This document shows, in pieces, positions 16,641 to 25,833 of a DNA stretch of 64,000 bases. Origin of the DNA: Solobacterium sp. (GTDB lineage Bacteria; Bacillota_I; Bacilli_A; Erysipelotrichales; Erysipelotrichaceae); contig JAFRJJ010000003.1 in the NCBI GenBank assembly GCA_017432325.1, positions 21,945-85,944 of the forward strand. The letters run 5' to 3'. The notes under the pieces are model-generated. The model saw only the letters and a program-made list of their open reading frames with translations, did not search any database and was not told the origin of the DNA. The position numbers and the translations under genes were made by a program. Every line of letters begins with the position of its first letter. Position 1 is the stretch's first letter.

Positions 16641-18464
16641 ATGAGAAAGGTAACACTTCGTAAAAAAATCCGCTACTGGCTGGATTACCGGATGGCATCG
16701 GGAACCGCAAGTATGGTCAAGCTTCTGCTGACACTTGTCCTGACCGCTGTCGTTTTCGTAACAGCGCTGGTCCTGCTGTTCCACCTGCAGGCGGAAGGGA
16801 AAGGTGTCATTGCCATATTCTGGGACAATCTCAGATCGGCAATGTCTTCCTCTTTCCCGTCCTCTGATTCCGGTTCGCTTCTGTATATTGTCCTGTATAC
16901 CCTGCTCGGACTCACCGGTATGGTATTTACCGGCATGCTCATAGGTATCTTTTCCAGCACCATCCGCGGCCGCATCATTGCCCTGCAGGAGGAAAATCCG
17001 GAGATCATTGAAGAAAATCATACCGTCATTCTCGGTTTCCGCACAGGTGAATACGCCCTGCTGAAGGAGATGATCAAGTCTACCTGGAAAGACAGGCGCA
17101 CGATCGTCATTGTTGAGGATATGGAACGCCAGGATATGGAGCAGGCAATCAGGAAGAATGTCGCTGTTCCCAATAACATCCGGCTGATCACGATCAAGGG
17201 CGATACCACCAGCCCCAACGATCTGCGCTGCTGCGCGATCCCGGACTGTTCGACACTTGTGGTAAACACCAGAAACCGCGGCCGCACGGTCAAGACTCTG
17301 CTGGCGGCTGAGATCCTGATGATGGGCAGCAGCAGGCGTCCGAGGATCGTTGCGTCAGTCGATTCAAATACCAGGGTGTTCTCAAGGGAAATGATGAAAG
17401 AAAGCGGGATCACGATGCTGTATTCCGGTGATATTGTCGCCCGCATCATCGCCCGTTCAACGACACAGACCGGTATCTTTGAAGCGCTTCTCGACATGAT
17501 CGACTTTGACAATTATGAATTCTATTTTGAGCACCGGCCGGAGACAGCCGGGCTGCCGTTCGGATCAGTCGTACTGTCCGGACGAAAAGGAATCGTCACA
17601 GGTCTGTTCCGCAATGAAAAAGCGCTCATCAATCCGGCACCGGATACCATCATCAAGGAAAATGACATCCTGATCACATTTGAAGAAGATCCCGGGGATC
17701 TGATCCTTGAAGATCCTAAAGAGCTTCAGCCTCCCTCCGGGTTTATCGAAATACCTTCGAAACCGATCGAGGAAGTTGTGATCTTCGGGATCAACTCATC
17801 GATCTTAACGATCCTGCAGGAACTGCCTGACAATATCAGGCACATCAAACTGATCGGTGTTTCCCAGCAGGATAAAGCAGCTTTCATCCCTGAAAATGAA
17901 AAATTCGTTTCCGAACTGACAGCTGATTACCGCAGCACTGAATACGACCGCAATCTCCTGGATATGGTCAGGGACGCCAGCCACGTCTGCATCCTGTCCG
18001 ATCACCGCAAGAAGGAAGAAGACTCCGATACCGAAACCATGCTGAGGATCATCCGGCTGCGCAACATCAAGAAGAAATACGGATGGTCGTTTACCATCAC
18101 CGCGGAAATGCGCTGTGAGAACAACCGCGATCTGATCACCATGGAAGATTCCGAAGACTTTATCGTTGCCACGGATCTCTCCTCGATGATGCTGTCACAG
18201 ATCAGTGCTGATGTCAGAAGGGCACCTGTCTTCAATGAACTGCTGTCGGAAGAAGGCTCGGAAGCATATTTGAAACCGGCATCCGAGATGGGCCTTGCCG
18301 GTACAGAAATGACCTATAAAGAACTGCTGAAGCATGTATATGAACGCGGCGGTATCCTGATGGGGATCCGGACCAAAGACGTTCCGTTCAAGATCATCGC
18401 AGGGTCTGTCCTGCCGGTCAAAATCACCGAAAGCGACCGACTGATCATGATCGGCAAAGAATAG
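16641..18464 (+). CDS. CASTOR/POLLUX-like ion channel with RCK domains
   Basis: 607 aa. Two membrane helices lie near residues 27-53 and 80-105 (IVLYTLLGLTGMVFTGMLIGIFSS), followed by the family hallmark GRI...GNPEI-like segment (ENHTVILGFRTGEYALLKEM) and two RCK-type Rossmann regions (about 120-360 and 390-600; VVIFGINSSILTILQEL starts the second). Plant CASTOR/POLLUX are nuclear-envelope cation channels, and bacterial relatives are regulated K/Ca-type channels of uncertain role. The ATG at 16641 follows GTGAGG. It is monocistronic, ending at a terminator. Confidence 0.8.
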   Translation: MRKVTLRKKIRYWLDYRMASGTASMVKLLLTLVLTAVVFVTALVLLFHLQAEGKGVIAIFWDNLRSAMSSSFPSSDSGSLLYIVLYTLLGLTGMVFTGMLIGIFSSTIRGRIIALQEENPEIIEENHTVILGFRTGEYALLKEMIKSTWKDRRTIVIVEDMERQDMEQAIRKNVAVPNNIRLITIKGDTTSPNDLRCCAIPDCSTLVVNTRNRGRTVKTLLAAEILMMGSSRRPRIVASVDSNTRVFSREMMKESGITMLYSGDIVARIIARSTTQTGIFEALLDMIDFDNYEFYFEHRPETAGLPFGSVVLSGRKGIVTGLFRNEKALINPAPDTIIKENDILITFEEDPGDLILEDPKELQPPSGFIEIPSKPIEEVVIFGINSSILTILQELPDNIRHIKLIGVSQQDKAAFIPENEKFVSELTADYRSTEYDRNLLDMVRDASHVCILSDHRKKEEDSDTETMLRIIRLRNIKKKYGWSFTITAEMRCENNRDLITMEDSEDFIVATDLSSMMLSQISADVRRAPVFNELLSEEGSEAYLKPASEMGLAGTEMTYKELLKHVYERGGILMGIRTKDVPFKIIAGSVLPVKITESDRLIMIGKE

Positions 18465-18502
18465 ATACACAAATCGCATAACGCAGAAAAACCGGCAAAA
18501 TT

Positions 18503-18541
18503 AAAAGGGAAGAAGTCATATGTGATTTCCTCCCTGTTTTC
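18503..18541 (+). terminator. Rho-independent terminator after the channel gene
   Basis: GGGAAGAAGTCA pairs with TGATTTCCTCCC (one mismatch, one G-U), loop TATG, then TGTTTT. The upstream AAAA run makes it usable in both directions. Confidence 0.65.
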
Positions 18542-18608
18542 ATAGCGTCTGTTTTATTGGACTGCTTTTTCCGCAGTCTCTGTGAAGCCTCATTTCATAT
18601 GGGACCGT

Positions 18609-19379
18609 TCAGAGTCCTGCTTCCGGCAGGCAGTGCATCTGGGTCGGGCCAAGCACACGGAAGCCCTCCGCCTGTCCTTTGAGACTTCGGATCCCGAAGT
18701 CAATGGCCCTGAGCTTCCAGTAAGCGCGGATCGAACCGATCTCTGCTGAGCCTGCAGGGAACTGTGTCTGATGACACCGGAATACCGACCGGTCCTGCAG
18801 GTACATGTATTTCCCTGTACTGATAAATTGATTTGGTTTTGCGGTCATATACAATGCGACCGCTTTTACATCTGCTTTCCCGGCATCATACTTTTTCATA
18901 ATGCCCGCGAACGGTGCGAACATGCCGATCTGCTTGACGGCGTTTCCCGTATTGAGATGGTCGATATGGCATTCACTGGATACATCCGGGTCAGGCGCGA
19001 AGATGACGTCGGGCTTGAAATCACCGATGACCTTGGCGATCGCCGTCTTGAATGTCTTGTACTTGTAGAAACCCCCGTCAGAGAAACCAAGGAAACGGAT
19101 ATCATGGACTCCGAGCAGGTGCGCGGAATCCAGAGCTTCCTGTTTTCTTTTCTCTGCCAGCTGGGAAGGCTTCAGTTCCGGTACATAACCGCCTCCGAAG
19201 CGGCCGTCCGTACAGATGACAAAGCAGATCTCTTTGCCTGCCGCGGCCAGCTTCGCGACTGTGGCACCGGCACCGATCTCAATATCATCCGGATGCGGAC
19301 CGAAGAACAGGTACCGGTCAAATGATCCGATATCGGGAAAGGGAGCCGCGAATTTCAATGCCAGCTTAGTTATGCTCAT
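18609..19379 (-). CDS. PIG-L family deacetylase
   Basis: 256 aa. The zinc motif FGPHPDDIEIGAG lies near residue 30, and CHIDHLNTG supplies the third ligand near 145. PIG-L/LmbE enzymes remove N-acetyl groups from GlcNAc-containing substrates. Start 19379 is chosen for GGGAGGAATCCT just upstream. The first 14 bases overlap the end of the sugar-carrier gene, so the two are translationally coupled, and the deacetylase probably processes the sugar brought in by that carrier (inference). Confidence 0.8.
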   Translation of the reverse strand: MSITKLALKFAAPFPDIGSFDRYLFFGPHPDDIEIGAGATVAKLAAAGKEICFVICTDGRFGGGYVPELKPSQLAEKRKQEALDSAHLLGVHDIRFLGFSDGGFYKYKTFKTAIAKVIGDFKPDVIFAPDPDVSSECHIDHLNTGNAVKQIGMFAPFAGIMKKYDAGKADVKAVALYMTAKPNQFISTGKYMYLQDRSVFRCHQTQFPAGSAEIGSIRAYWKLRAIDFGIRSLKGQAEGFRVLGPTQMHCLPEAGL

Positions 19380-20862
19380 AGGATTCCTCCCACTGTCTTT
19401 CTTCCAGGATATTGCAGATACGCAGGTATTCATCTTCGTCAAGAATATAGTGCTTTAAGTAGAGCAGATAGGAAATGACCATCATGAAGCAGGGCAGTAC
19501 CGTCATCAGGATCAGCAGGCCGGATGCCTGGAAACGCTGCACGTTGGCGAGGACCTGTGAGATCAGGCCCATTTTCTGCGTCTCGCTGATCGTTCCCGCG
19601 GCAGCCGCGCTTTCATATTCGGAGATCCTGTTGGTGAACTGCGTGATGCCGAAGATCATATAGCTTCCGGAAGTCAGAACGGCAGTCAGGGCAGAACTGA
19701 GCTTGGTGATGAACGGTCTCAGTGATGTGATGATCGCTTCATCTCTTCTGCCTGTCTTGAATTCATTGTATTCGACCGCATTGATGATCGAGATCATCAT
19801 GATCAGGTAGTAGCAGTACTGGCCGAAATTGGAAAGCATATAGCCGAAGACGATGCAGCTGTATTTTGCCATATGGCCTGCCGGCAGGATCAGTCCGCTG
19901 CCCAGCATCAGGGCATAGCCTGCTATAGAGATATACAGCATGATCTTCATGAGCGGTTTTCTGTGAATGATCTTGGAGATCGCCGGATAGAAGATCATGA
20001 GGAACGCTGTCGCGGCCATGCCGATCGTTGTGAACAGGGAATACAGTCCGCCGTTGTAGCCGAATTCGATATAGATATATGTCGAGCCAAGACCGCCGAT
20101 GATCAGTCCGTTGCCGATCTGCTGGATCAGGAAGATCACAGCGATCCAGCTCAGCTGGTCATTTGCCTTGATCGTATTGAAGATCGCCTTCAGGCTGAAG
20201 GAGTTCTCACTGCTGCTGAAATTGTCACGGCGTTCCCTGACACCGAAGATCGTAAATGACAGGAAGAGCGGCGCAAGTACGCAGACGATGCCGGCAATGA
20301 TGCCGTATGCTGTTTTGGCGTTTCCACCGAGCGCATATTGTCCCGTCGTCAGCATCGGTATGGCAATGCCGGCCAGGGTGCTGCCGATCCCGGCAAACAG
20401 CGTTGCCTTGGCAGTGAACCTGTTTCTGGCATCCGCGTCGGAGCTCAGCGCAGGGATCATGCCCCAGTAGGAGATATCATGCATCGTATAGGTCAGTGAG
20501 TAGAAGAAATAGAAAAAGCCGAACAGTACCACGAATTTCCATCCGGTCAGGCTGACGTTGAAAACGGTCCAGACGACAAGGGATGTCGTCAGGATGCCGA
20601 TGACGAGCCACGGCTTGAACTTGCCCCATTTGGTATGGGTATGCTCAATGATATCGCCCATGATGGGATCGTTCAGGGCATCGAAGACCCTGGCGCCGAC
20701 CATGATCGCAGTGATCGCCCCGAGCTGTCCGTTCGTCAGCTGCTTTGTGAACAGGATAAATGTCAGAAGATAGTTTGTGACCAGTGTGTAGACCATATCC
20801 CTGCCGACTGTGCCGAGCGGAAACATGATCAGGTTCTTTTTCATTGTCTGATTGTCGTGCAT
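19366..20862 (-). CDS. GPH-family (MelB-like) sugar:cation symporter
   Basis: 498 aa, about 12 membrane helices. The GPH hallmarks are present: an N-terminal DALNDPIMG segment with KWGKFKPWLVIG just after, and MHDISYWGMIPALSSDADARNRFTAKA in the middle. These carriers import glycosides, pentosides or hexuronides with Na or H. The start MHDNQTMKK at 20862 is preceded by GAGGTG. An in-frame upstream extension to 21258 lies over the divergent gene and is rejected. The gene is divergent from the GH13 enzyme at 20950, suggesting uptake and hydrolysis of an oligosaccharide. Confidence 0.85.
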   Translation of the reverse strand: MHDNQTMKKNLIMFPLGTVGRDMVYTLVTNYLLTFILFTKQLTNGQLGAITAIMVGARVFDALNDPIMGDIIEHTHTKWGKFKPWLVIGILTTSLVVWTVFNVSLTGWKFVVLFGFFYFFYSLTYTMHDISYWGMIPALSSDADARNRFTAKATLFAGIGSTLAGIAIPMLTTGQYALGGNAKTAYGIIAGIVCVLAPLFLSFTIFGVRERRDNFSSSENSFSLKAIFNTIKANDQLSWIAVIFLIQQIGNGLIIGGLGSTYIYIEFGYNGGLYSLFTTIGMAATAFLMIFYPAISKIIHRKPLMKIMLYISIAGYALMLGSGLILPAGHMAKYSCIVFGYMLSNFGQYCYYLIMMISIINAVEYNEFKTGRRDEAIITSLRPFITKLSSALTAVLTSGSYMIFGITQFTNRISEYESAAAAGTISETQKMGLISQVLANVQRFQASGLLILMTVLPCFMMVISYLLYLKHYILDEDEYLRICNILEERQWEESYEHN

Positions 20863-20949
20863 GATAAACACCTCGTATAAATTATTATAGTCATAAAATC
20901 CATCGAAGGGCTCATATGGGGTATGATTACGGTAAGGATGGTTTTGCAT

Positions 20950-22491
20950 ATGGCTGGAAAATGGCTCGATAAAGCGGTGTTTTACGAAATATACCCGCAG
21001 TCTTTCAAAGATACGAACGCGGACGGCATCGGTGATCTGAACGGCATCATCGAAAAACTGGACTATATCAGGGAACTTGGCTGTGATGCGGTCTGGATGA
21101 ATCCCTGCTTTGATTCCCCGTTCGTGGATGCCGGATATGATGTACGTGATTTTTATAAAGTAGCGGAACGATACGGTACCAATGAAGACCTGAAACGTCT
21201 CTGTCAGGCAATGCATGAAAAGGGCATGCACCTGATCCTGGACCTTGTCGCAGGACATACAAGCGTTGAATGCGAATGGTTCCGCCAGTCCTGTCTGCCG
21301 GAGAAAAACAAATATACCGACAGATATGTCTGGACGGATACGGTATGGAACGCTCCGAACAACGTCGGCAATATCATGGGCTGGCTGAGAGGCGGCTATG
21401 ACCGCGATGGTTCTGCTGCCGTCAACTTCTTTACGGCACAGCCTGCTTTGAATTACGGCTTTGCCGTTAAAGACGAAGGCTGTGACTGGGAACAGTCAGT
21501 GGATGATGAGGGTCCGATGTCCACAAGGGCAGAACTGAAAAACATTATGAAGTTCTGGCTGGATATGGGCGTGGACGGCTTCCGTGTCGATATGGCAGGT
21601 TCGCTTGTAAAGAACGATCCCGACAGTAAAGGCACGATCAGTCTCTGGCAGGATATCCGAAAATGGCTGGATCGGGAATATCCCGATGCTGTGATCGTTT
21701 CGGAATGGGGTGAAGCGGACAAGGCACTGAAGGCAGGCTTTGACATGGACTTCGTCCTGCATTTCGGACCGTCACATTATCCGGATCTGTTCCGGACAGA
21801 ACATCCGTACTTTGCGGGTCATGGCAGCGCAGAAGCGTTCTTTGATGTATATCTGAATAACCTGGCAAAGACAAAAGACGGGAACGGGCTGATCTGCATC
21901 CCGTCAGGCAACCATGATATGTACCGTATGGCGAGGACCTTGACGCCTGATGAGATCAGGATCGCGTTTGCTTTCCTGCTTACCATGCCGGGCATTCCGT
22001 TCATCTACTATGGAGATGAACTGGGTATGAATTATGTGGAAGGCCTGCATTCCAAAGAAGGCGGCTATTACCGTACCGGATCCAGGTCCCCGATGCAGTG
22101 GGACCGTTCGGTCAACGCCGGCTTCTCGGCTGCGCCGGCATCCATGCTGTATGTGCCGCAGGACACAGCACATACGGATCAGATCAACGCAGAAACGGAA
22201 ATGAATGATCCGGATTCCATATGGAACGAAGTCCGCCGTCTGATATCTCTCCGCAAACAGCATCCTTCCCTGTCCGGAAGGTCCGGCTTCAGAATGATCA
22301 ATTATCACGGTTATCCGCTTGTATATGAACGCAGTTCCGGTACAGAACGGATCCTGGTCATCCTGAATCCTTCTGATAACGATATCCGTCTGGAAACCGG
22401 TACCGCAGGTACCGTGCTCTACAGTTTTGCGCAGAAAGAGATCCATGAACAGATCGTTCCCGCGAAAAGCGTGTTCATCATACTGCAATAG
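20950..22491 (+). CDS. GH13 alpha-glucosidase family enzyme
   Basis: 513 aa, cytoplasmic. Typical GH13_31-like opening (WLDKAVFYEIYPQSFKDTN.DGIGDL), beta-4 nucleophile in DGFRVDMAG, acid/base in VSEWGE and the late Asp in PSGNHDMYR. A C-terminal beta domain ends near 513. Relatives are oligo-1,6-glucosidases and alpha-glucosidases. The HPLGxxxx-type subsite cannot be judged by eye, so linkage specificity is open. Start 20950 is chosen over in-frame ATGs at 20923 and 20938 because AAGGA sits about 11 bases upstream. Divergent from the sugar symporter. Confidence 0.85.
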   Translation: MAGKWLDKAVFYEIYPQSFKDTNADGIGDLNGIIEKLDYIRELGCDAVWMNPCFDSPFVDAGYDVRDFYKVAERYGTNEDLKRLCQAMHEKGMHLILDLVAGHTSVECEWFRQSCLPEKNKYTDRYVWTDTVWNAPNNVGNIMGWLRGGYDRDGSAAVNFFTAQPALNYGFAVKDEGCDWEQSVDDEGPMSTRAELKNIMKFWLDMGVDGFRVDMAGSLVKNDPDSKGTISLWQDIRKWLDREYPDAVIVSEWGEADKALKAGFDMDFVLHFGPSHYPDLFRTEHPYFAGHGSAEAFFDVYLNNLAKTKDGNGLICIPSGNHDMYRMARTLTPDEIRIAFAFLLTMPGIPFIYYGDELGMNYVEGLHSKEGGYYRTGSRSPMQWDRSVNAGFSAAPASMLYVPQDTAHTDQINAETEMNDPDSIWNEVRRLISLRKQHPSLSGRSGFRMINYHGYPLVYERSSGTERILVILNPSDNDIRLETGTAGTVLYSFAQKEIHEQIVPAKSVFIILQ

Positions 22492-22505
22492 AAAAGAGGT
22501 CACAC

Positions 22506-23780
22506 ATGAAAGAACAGATCAGGAAACTTCACGACAGCGCGTGCGTACAGAAAGCACTGGCATTCATCGAACAGGATGCTGATCACATTACGGAACAGCA
22601 GATCGAGCTGGCACTGATCCCCGCATATTCCAACCATGAGGAACAGAAAGCTGCCAGATTCAAAGAAATGATCGAAGAAATAGGCTATGAAGCTGTGCAG
22701 GATGAAGTCCTGAATACCTATACCGTGATCAGGGGACCGGAAAACAGCCCGATCGTCTGGGTCAGCGCGCACCTTGACACTGTATTCCCGATGGATACGG
22801 AACTGAAGCTCAGAAGGGAAGGCCCACGCATCTGTATTCCCGGCATCTGTGACGATACGAGAGGCTGCGCAGAAGTACTGGCATTGCTGCGTGCAATGAA
22901 AGAAGCGGATATCAGACCGGCATGTACGCTGATCATCGGCGGGGATGTCGGTGAAGAAGGTGTCGGAAACTTCCGGGGCATGCGCCATATCTTTGAAACG
23001 AAGAATACGAAAGCTGACGCGTTCATCTCGATCGACGGCTGCGGTGACCAGCTGACATACGGCGGTGTTTCCGATGTACAGTACCGCATTACATTCCGCG
23101 GGCCGGGCGGTCACTCCATGGGCGCTTTCGGACTGGTCAATCCGATCATGTGCATGGGCAGGACGATCGCCAGGATCGCCGAACAGCGCGTACCGAATGA
23201 TCCGTTCACGATCTTCAACGTATCCACGGTCAAGGGCGGCACAGGCGTCACATCCATTGCCAGCGAATGCTCATTCACCATGGATGTCAGAAGCGCGAGC
23301 GGCGATGTGATGAAGGCGTTCCATCAGAAATGCCTGGATATCGCACATGAATGCGCTGATGAAGAATACGCAAGATGGGAAGAAGAACGGAACTGGTCGG
23401 CCGCAAACGGAAGACGGAAGAATTTTGATCCGGATGCACGCATACAGATCAGCACGGAAGAACTGAGCGGTTCCATGGGAGGGATCCAGGATGAGAACTG
23501 CGAGATCGTAACGATCCTGAAGAATGCATTTGAAGTGTCGGGCGTTCAGCCTGTCCTGAGAAGCCTGTCTTCCACGGACGCGAATATCCCGCTTTCAAAA
23601 GGCATCCCTGCCGCCACGATCTGCAGCGGCGGAAAGAGCGGCGGTACACATGATATCAGTGAATGGTATGATCCCACTGACGCATACAAAGGCGTCCAAA
23701 AGAACCTGCTGTGCGTGCTTGCACTGACCGGTGTGGAAGGTCTCTGCGGACCGCTGATCTCAAAAACACAGACAAAATAA
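22506..23780 (+). CDS. M20-family metallopeptidase (ArgE/DapE/CPG2-like)
   Basis: 424 aa. Metal motifs: SAHLDTVFP near residue 90, ICDDTRG near 118, and GGDVGEEG near 152 with the catalytic Glu pair. The dimerisation domain shows FRGPGGHS..AFG, and a final SGGKSGGTHDISEWYD supplies the last His ligand. The substrate is probably a dipeptide or N-acyl amino acid. The gene starts 14 bases after the GH13 stop with an AGAGGT site, so the two share a transcript despite unrelated chemistry. Confidence 0.8.
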   Translation: MKEQIRKLHDSACVQKALAFIEQDADHITEQQIELALIPAYSNHEEQKAARFKEMIEEIGYEAVQDEVLNTYTVIRGPENSPIVWVSAHLDTVFPMDTELKLRREGPRICIPGICDDTRGCAEVLALLRAMKEADIRPACTLIIGGDVGEEGVGNFRGMRHIFETKNTKADAFISIDGCGDQLTYGGVSDVQYRITFRGPGGHSMGAFGLVNPIMCMGRTIARIAEQRVPNDPFTIFNVSTVKGGTGVTSIASECSFTMDVRSASGDVMKAFHQKCLDIAHECADEEYARWEEERNWSAANGRRKNFDPDARIQISTEELSGSMGGIQDENCEIVTILKNAFEVSGVQPVLRSLSSTDANIPLSKGIPAATICSGGKSGGTHDISEWYDPTDAYKGVQKNLLCVLALTGVEGLCGPLISKTQTK

Positions 23781-23800
23781 ACTGCCGGAATCAGTACGAT

Positions 23801-23843
23801 AAAAAGTGCTGCCTGTTTGATAACAAAACAGACAGCATTTTTT
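23801..23843. terminator. Bidirectional terminator between M20 and LysR genes
   Basis: TGCTG(C)CTGTTT / AAACAG(A)CAGCA with TTTTTT on the plus side and TTTTT on the minus side. Confidence 0.85.
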
Positions 23844-23856
23844 CTTTCCGGTTTTT

Positions 23857-24735
23857 TCAGCATTTCAGTTCTTTGATTATCCGGAAAATATCGTACAGGT
23901 TTTCTTTATCGCGGCTGTATTTGGGAATCGCGATCATGATGTCATAGCTTATTACAGGCAGGTCAGTTTCAATGACAGTATAGTCATGGTCCTCTTTCAC
24001 CAGATGCTTCGGAACCATACCTGCACCGTATCCGTTTTCGACAAGCCGGAGCACTTCTTCGGCACTCGGAGATTTGTAGACAGCCGGAGGCTTCAGCTGA
24101 TCGATACGCAGTTCTTCCGGGATCAGGGGTTCCAGGAATGTATCCCTCGCGTAATAGATGAAGGGGATCTTTTTGAGCTGTTTCATGAGCGGGACATCAT
24201 CGCTGAGCGGGTAACCGGAGGAGACTGCCAGAACAAGATGCTCATGATACAGAAGCGCAGTCTCAATGACGCTGTCACTGATCTGTCTTGCCGCAAGGAT
24301 CGCAAGATCGACAGAACCGTTTTTTAAAAGCTGCAGGGACTGGCTGGAATCAGAACGGTAAAAGTAGATGTTGATGTCAGGGAACTGTTCTTTCAGAATC
24401 GTCAGGATCCGGTCGGAAACCGAATTGTATGCCTGGTTGCATATGGCGATGCGGATCGTCCTGGAAGTATCATGTGCCAGACGTTCGATACCTTCATATG
24501 TTTCTTCCTTGATCCGGATCATTGACTCGGCCGTTCGCAGATACAGTTCACCAAGCTGGGTGACAGTTACTTTTTTGCCGCGGGTACGCTCAAACAGCAG
24601 ACCTCCGGCTTCCTTTTCTTCTTTTGCCAGCGCCTGGGAGAGGGCGGACTGGGAGATGTTCAGTTTTTCCGCTGCTTTCAGGATCGTCCCTTCCCTGGCG
24701 ATTGCAAGCATATATTCATAATTGTTCGTGTTCAT
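23857..24735 (-). CDS. LysR-family regulator (second gene of a tandem LysR pair)
   Basis: 292 aa. HTH: EYMLAIAREGTILKAAEKLNISQSALSQALAKEEKEAGGLLFER. The effector domain follows from about residue 90. GAGAGG precedes the ATG. It begins 2 bases after the stop of another LysR gene, and both are divergent from the DASS carrier at 25834. Tandem LysR genes of this kind may sense two related ligands or form mixed assemblies (inference). Confidence 0.85.
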   Translation of the reverse strand: MNTNNYEYMLAIAREGTILKAAEKLNISQSALSQALAKEEKEAGGLLFERTRGKKVTVTQLGELYLRTAESMIRIKEETYEGIERLAHDTSRTIRIAICNQAYNSVSDRILTILKEQFPDINIYFYRSDSSQSLQLLKNGSVDLAILAARQISDSVIETALLYHEHLVLAVSSGYPLSDDVPLMKQLKKIPFIYYARDTFLEPLIPEELRIDQLKPPAVYKSPSAEEVLRLVENGYGAGMVPKHLVKEDHDYTVIETDLPVISYDIMIAIPKYSRDKENLYDIFRIIKELKC

Positions 24736-24737
24736 AT

Positions 24738-25658
24738 TCAGCCTCTCAATGACATCAGCTGTTCGTTCTGGAACCGGATCAGCTCTTTATCTGCTTTTGA
24801 AAGCACCCGGTCCTTCCGGTATCCAAGGATCGGATAGACGATGAACGGAGGGTCAAAACTGTAAGGCGCAGCGTGCTCGAGCGGGGAGAATGCTCTTCTT
24901 GTAACGACACCGATCCCATTCCCGGCTTTGATCATAGCGGCGATCGCTCCTGTGTTGGATGAGCGGAAGATGATATTCGGGTTATATCCTGCCTGTTCAA
25001 ACAATCGGTTCAGTGCTTCGCAGAAGGATACCTGCTCGGTAGGCATGATAAACGGCAGATCACGTATGAGTTCAAAATCAACGGTAGGGAATTGTGCGTC
25101 CTTTACCAGTCCGGAAGGGTCATAGTAGCCGGCAAATCCTTCAGGGATCAGCAGGATCAGTTCATTTCTCGTACCGATAATGCATTCAAGATCCGGAAAA
25201 TCCGGATCGGATGTGCTTCCGACCCCGAAATCGATCTTACCCTTGCGGACAAGTTCCAGCATGTCGCGGTTATAGCACTCTGTGAACTGCAGAGTAACAG
25301 AAGGCATGGCATTCCGAAAGTGTTTGTACATTCTGGCGAATACTCTCGTTCCTCCGGAAGGAGTTCCTCCGATACGGATGATCTCCTGGTCAGAGGTTGA
25401 GATCAGTTTTGCTTCACGGTAAAATCTGTCCCGCTCAGCGATCATTTTCCGGGAACCCTCCAGATACAGCCTTCCGGCAGGCGTCAGGATGATGCCGTTT
25501 CGACTGCGGATCACAAGCTGGACATTCAGTTCCTGTTCCAGATTGGCCAGCCAGGTGCTTAGCGCAGGCTGGGATATGCCCAGTTCCCGTGCTGCGCTCT
25601 GCAGGGAACCCTGATCGGCGAGGGCGGTCATATAAGTCTGGGAACGTACATCCATCAT
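24738..25658 (-). CDS. LysR-family regulator (first gene of a tandem pair)
   Basis: 306 aa. HTH: YMTALADQGSLQSAARELGISQPALSTWLANLEQELNVQ. The effector-binding domain includes IGGTPSGGTRVFARMYKHF. Start at 25658 with AAGGAGA upstream. It is divergent from the carrier/dehydratase operon at 25834-28330, its most likely target. It is not closely similar to its neighbour at 23857 beyond the family pattern. Confidence 0.85.
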   Translation of the reverse strand: MMDVRSQTYMTALADQGSLQSAARELGISQPALSTWLANLEQELNVQLVIRSRNGIILTPAGRLYLEGSRKMIAERDRFYREAKLISTSDQEIIRIGGTPSGGTRVFARMYKHFRNAMPSVTLQFTECYNRDMLELVRKGKIDFGVGSTSDPDFPDLECIIGTRNELILLIPEGFAGYYDPSGLVKDAQFPTVDFELIRDLPFIMPTEQVSFCEALNRLFEQAGYNPNIIFRSSNTGAIAAMIKAGNGIGVVTRRAFSPLEHAAPYSFDPPFIVYPILGYRKDRVLSKADKELIRFQNEQLMSLRG

Positions 25659-25833
25659 AATCTCCTTTTATAAATAATTCTGATTAAATATATAATAGAT
25701 ACCTGTTTGTATAAAATCAAGTGATTATCTATAGTGAAAGTGTAAAAAGTAAGCGGATACAATATAGATAAAACTTATATAAAGGAAAATTATATAAGTA
25801 TAAATTATGCAGACCGCTTACCAGGAGGATAGT
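25659..25833 (+). promoter_or_regulatory. Divergent control region with a near-perfect cre site
   Basis: The AT-rich gap between LysR and carrier holds AAGTAAGCGGATACAA (25747-25762), which matches the CcpA cre consensus at 15 of 16 positions. It overlaps a -10 candidate TACAAT (25758-25763) for the carrier, as expected of a repressor site. The carrier's AGGAGG site decides the ATG at 25834 over the upstream ATG at 25807. Confidence 0.65.

Noticed and set aside
19366..21258. N-terminal extension of the GPH symporter to 630 residues
   Set aside because: The extra 132 codons lie antisense over the GH13 gene and the divergent promoter; a good ribosome site marks the ATG at 20862.
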